Shown: piece after piece, positions 62,957 to 64,000 of the stretch | Position numbering within the stretch: the stretch's first letter is position 1 | How the letters are laid out: each line of letters opens with the position of its first letter | From: Algorimicrobium algoritergicola | Lineage (GTDB): Bacteria > Bacteroidota > Bacteroidia > Flavobacteriales > Flavobacteriaceae | DNA length: 64,000 nucleotides | Assembly: GCF_008086165.1 (NCBI RefSeq) | Contig: NZ_VSKL01000001.1 | Span: forward strand, 1,054,001-1,118,000 | Direction: 5' to 3' | The notes under the pieces: model-generated | Databases searched by the model: none | What the model was told of the DNA's origin: nothing | Seen by the model: only the letters and a program-made list of their open reading frames with translations | Position numbers and translations under genes: made by a program

Positions 62957-64000
62957 ATGAACATAAAGAACTTCTGTATTATTCTGCTTCTTTTACTTCA
63001 ATGTAGCATTTTTGCGCAATCAAATAAATTTTACGAAAAACCACCCGTTTTTCCAGAATGTGAATCGGAAGATATTAATACGCTTCAAGCCTGTTTTGAT
63101 AATCAAGTGTTCAATAACGTATTTAATAACTTTAACGTTCCTGATGTCGTTTCGGAAGAAAACTATCAAGGTGATGTGGTTATTTTATTCGAAGTTGATA
63201 AAGAGGGAACTTTTCGAGTTATTTATGTAGATGCCATTTATTCCGAACTGAAGGATGAAGCCAAGCGGGTTTTTGATGAATTCCCAAAAATTAAACCAGC
63301 AACCTACAATGGCAACCCAACCTTTAAACAATATTCTTTTGCTTTAAAAATTCCATTAGTGCAACAAACCGTTGCTACAAAAGATTTATCGAAAGATGAA
63401 GAGTTAGCGGAATTAGAACGTGGTGCCAAGCAGGAATATGATAGTGTAAACGCGAATTTAAAGCCATTTTCTAATAAGGAATATACTAGTCAATTAAACA
63501 TTCCTTTTACGCATGAATATTATTCGCGTTTCGGTAGAAGCATTAATTTAGTTGGTACAAATAGCCATACAAGTTCCAAACCTTATATGTATGAAGATGT
63601 TTCAAAATACTATGATTTTGAAGCAGAAAAAGAAGCCCTAGCAAAAACCAAATCCTCTTTTGCGGGACGAAAACTTTGGAATGAACGTTTGGTTCGTGTG
63701 GAAGGAGAGGACTATTGGTTTGCTGTAGATCCTATTTTCGATTTTCAAGTTGGAAAAGATACCGAAGCCGATTTTAGTTCTACTTATAATAATACAAGAG
63801 GTGTAAACATTCAAGGGGGTTTAGGAAAAAAGTTTAGCTTTTATGCTTCAGTCTTTGAAAGTCAAGGACGGTTTGCGCAATATTATAATCAATATGCCGA
63901 ATCTATAAAGGCAGCGGATGAAGTTGCCATTATCCCAGGACGTGGTATTGCCAAGCGTTTTAAAGAAGACTCTTATGATTATCCCGTAGCCGAAGCATAT
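62957..64000 (+). CDS. remB: RemB-like gliding motility protein, N-terminal part (runs off the right edge)
   Basis: The frame is open from the ATG at 62957 to the end, 348 codons. A signal peptide (MNIKNFCIILLLLLQCSIFAQ) is followed by a domain of about 115 residues starting KPPVFPECESEDINTLQAC, which matches the TonB C-terminal type domains of the two preceding genes. After it comes a region that reads like an outer-membrane beta barrel (DPIFDFQVGKD, NIQGGLGKKFSFYASVFESQGRF). The layout sprA-gcvH-vanZ-like-tonB-like-remB is that known from gliding flavobacteria, where RemB is a surface motility protein. The name rests on this context and the remembered layout, not on a search. Confidence 0.72.
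   Translation, partial: MNIKNFCIILLLLLQCSIFAQSNKFYEKPPVFPECESEDINTLQACFDNQVFNNVFNNFNVPDVVSEENYQGDVVILFEVDKEGTFRVIYVDAIYSELKDEAKRVFDEFPKIKPATYNGNPTFKQYSFALKIPLVQQTVATKDLSKDEELAELERGAKQEYDSVNANLKPFSNKEYTSQLNIPFTHEYYSRFGRSINLVGTNSHTSSKPYMYEDVSKYYDFEAEKEALAKTKSSFAGRKLWNERLVRVEGEDYWFAVDPIFDFQVGKDTEADFSSTYNNTRGVNIQGGLGKKFSFYASVFESQGRFAQYYNQYAESIKAADEVAIIPGRGIAKRFKEDSYDYPVAEAY

Noticed and set aside
1-64000. CRISPR arrays, rRNA, prophage or insertion sequences
   Set aside because: No regularly spaced repeats, rRNA sequence, transposase or phage structural gene was seen on either strand.

Overview
The window is a stretch of chromosome from a member of the Bacteroidota, almost certainly the family Flavobacteriaceae. 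The evidence is an AT-rich sequence, promoters of the TTG/TTTG...TAnnTTTG type, translation starts without Shine-Dalgarno motifs, the type IX secretion protein SprA followed by gcvH, tonB-like genes and a RemB-like gene, a complete alternative complex III plus caa3-type oxidase operon, and many lipoproteins. The genus cannot be fixed from the sequence alone. Coding density is high. No gap exceeds about 300 bases, and I saw no transposase, phage gene, rRNA or CRISPR array.

Region 1 (1-8.9 kb): the 5' part of polA on the minus strand, two small lipoproteins, and a cyanophycin (multi-arginyl-poly-aspartate) set. The set contains an isoaspartyl peptidase, cyanophycinase (cphB) and divergent cyanophycin synthetase (cphA), with an aldehyde dehydrogenase directly behind cphA. 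Together these could make the polymer, depolymerise it to beta-Asp-Arg and split the dipeptide.

Region 2 (8.9-21.1 kb): a divergent N-glycan catabolic locus. The minus arm carries a GH92 alpha-mannosidase, a FucP/NagP-type sugar permease and an aspartylglucosaminidase. The plus arm is a tightly overlapping operon of GH20 hexosaminidase, CutC, a PNGase F-like amidase and a GH2 beta-mannosidase. The activities match the linkages of a high-mannose or paucimannose N-glycan, but there is no SusC/SusD pair. A REP-like inverted pair lies between the GH92 and permease genes.

Region 3 (21.1-33.7 kb): a membrane metallophosphoesterase, a thioredoxin-fold protein without active-site cysteines, a polysaccharide deacetylase, a large DUF2723/TMEM260-type membrane protein, tRNA-Gln and a tandem UspA protein. 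The rimP-nusA-infB operon follows, with an intrinsic-terminator-like hairpin in its leader. After it lie two tandem SPOR-domain genes, one of which carries an in-frame stop.

Region 4 (33.9-45.8 kb): a respiratory operon actA-actB-actC-actD-actE-actF-coxB-coxA, encoding a quinol:cytochrome c oxidoreductase (alternative complex III) and the core of cytochrome c oxidase.

Region 5 (45.9-64 kb): ruvB, a cytochrome P450, queG, an unknown lipoprotein bracketed by an exact 30-base direct repeat of the queG 3' end, maeB, ruvA, the giant sprA gene, gcvH, a VanZ-like protein, two TonB-like proteins, and the 5' part of a remB-like gene that runs off the end. The last three products share a related PVFPxCE-type TonB-C-like domain.
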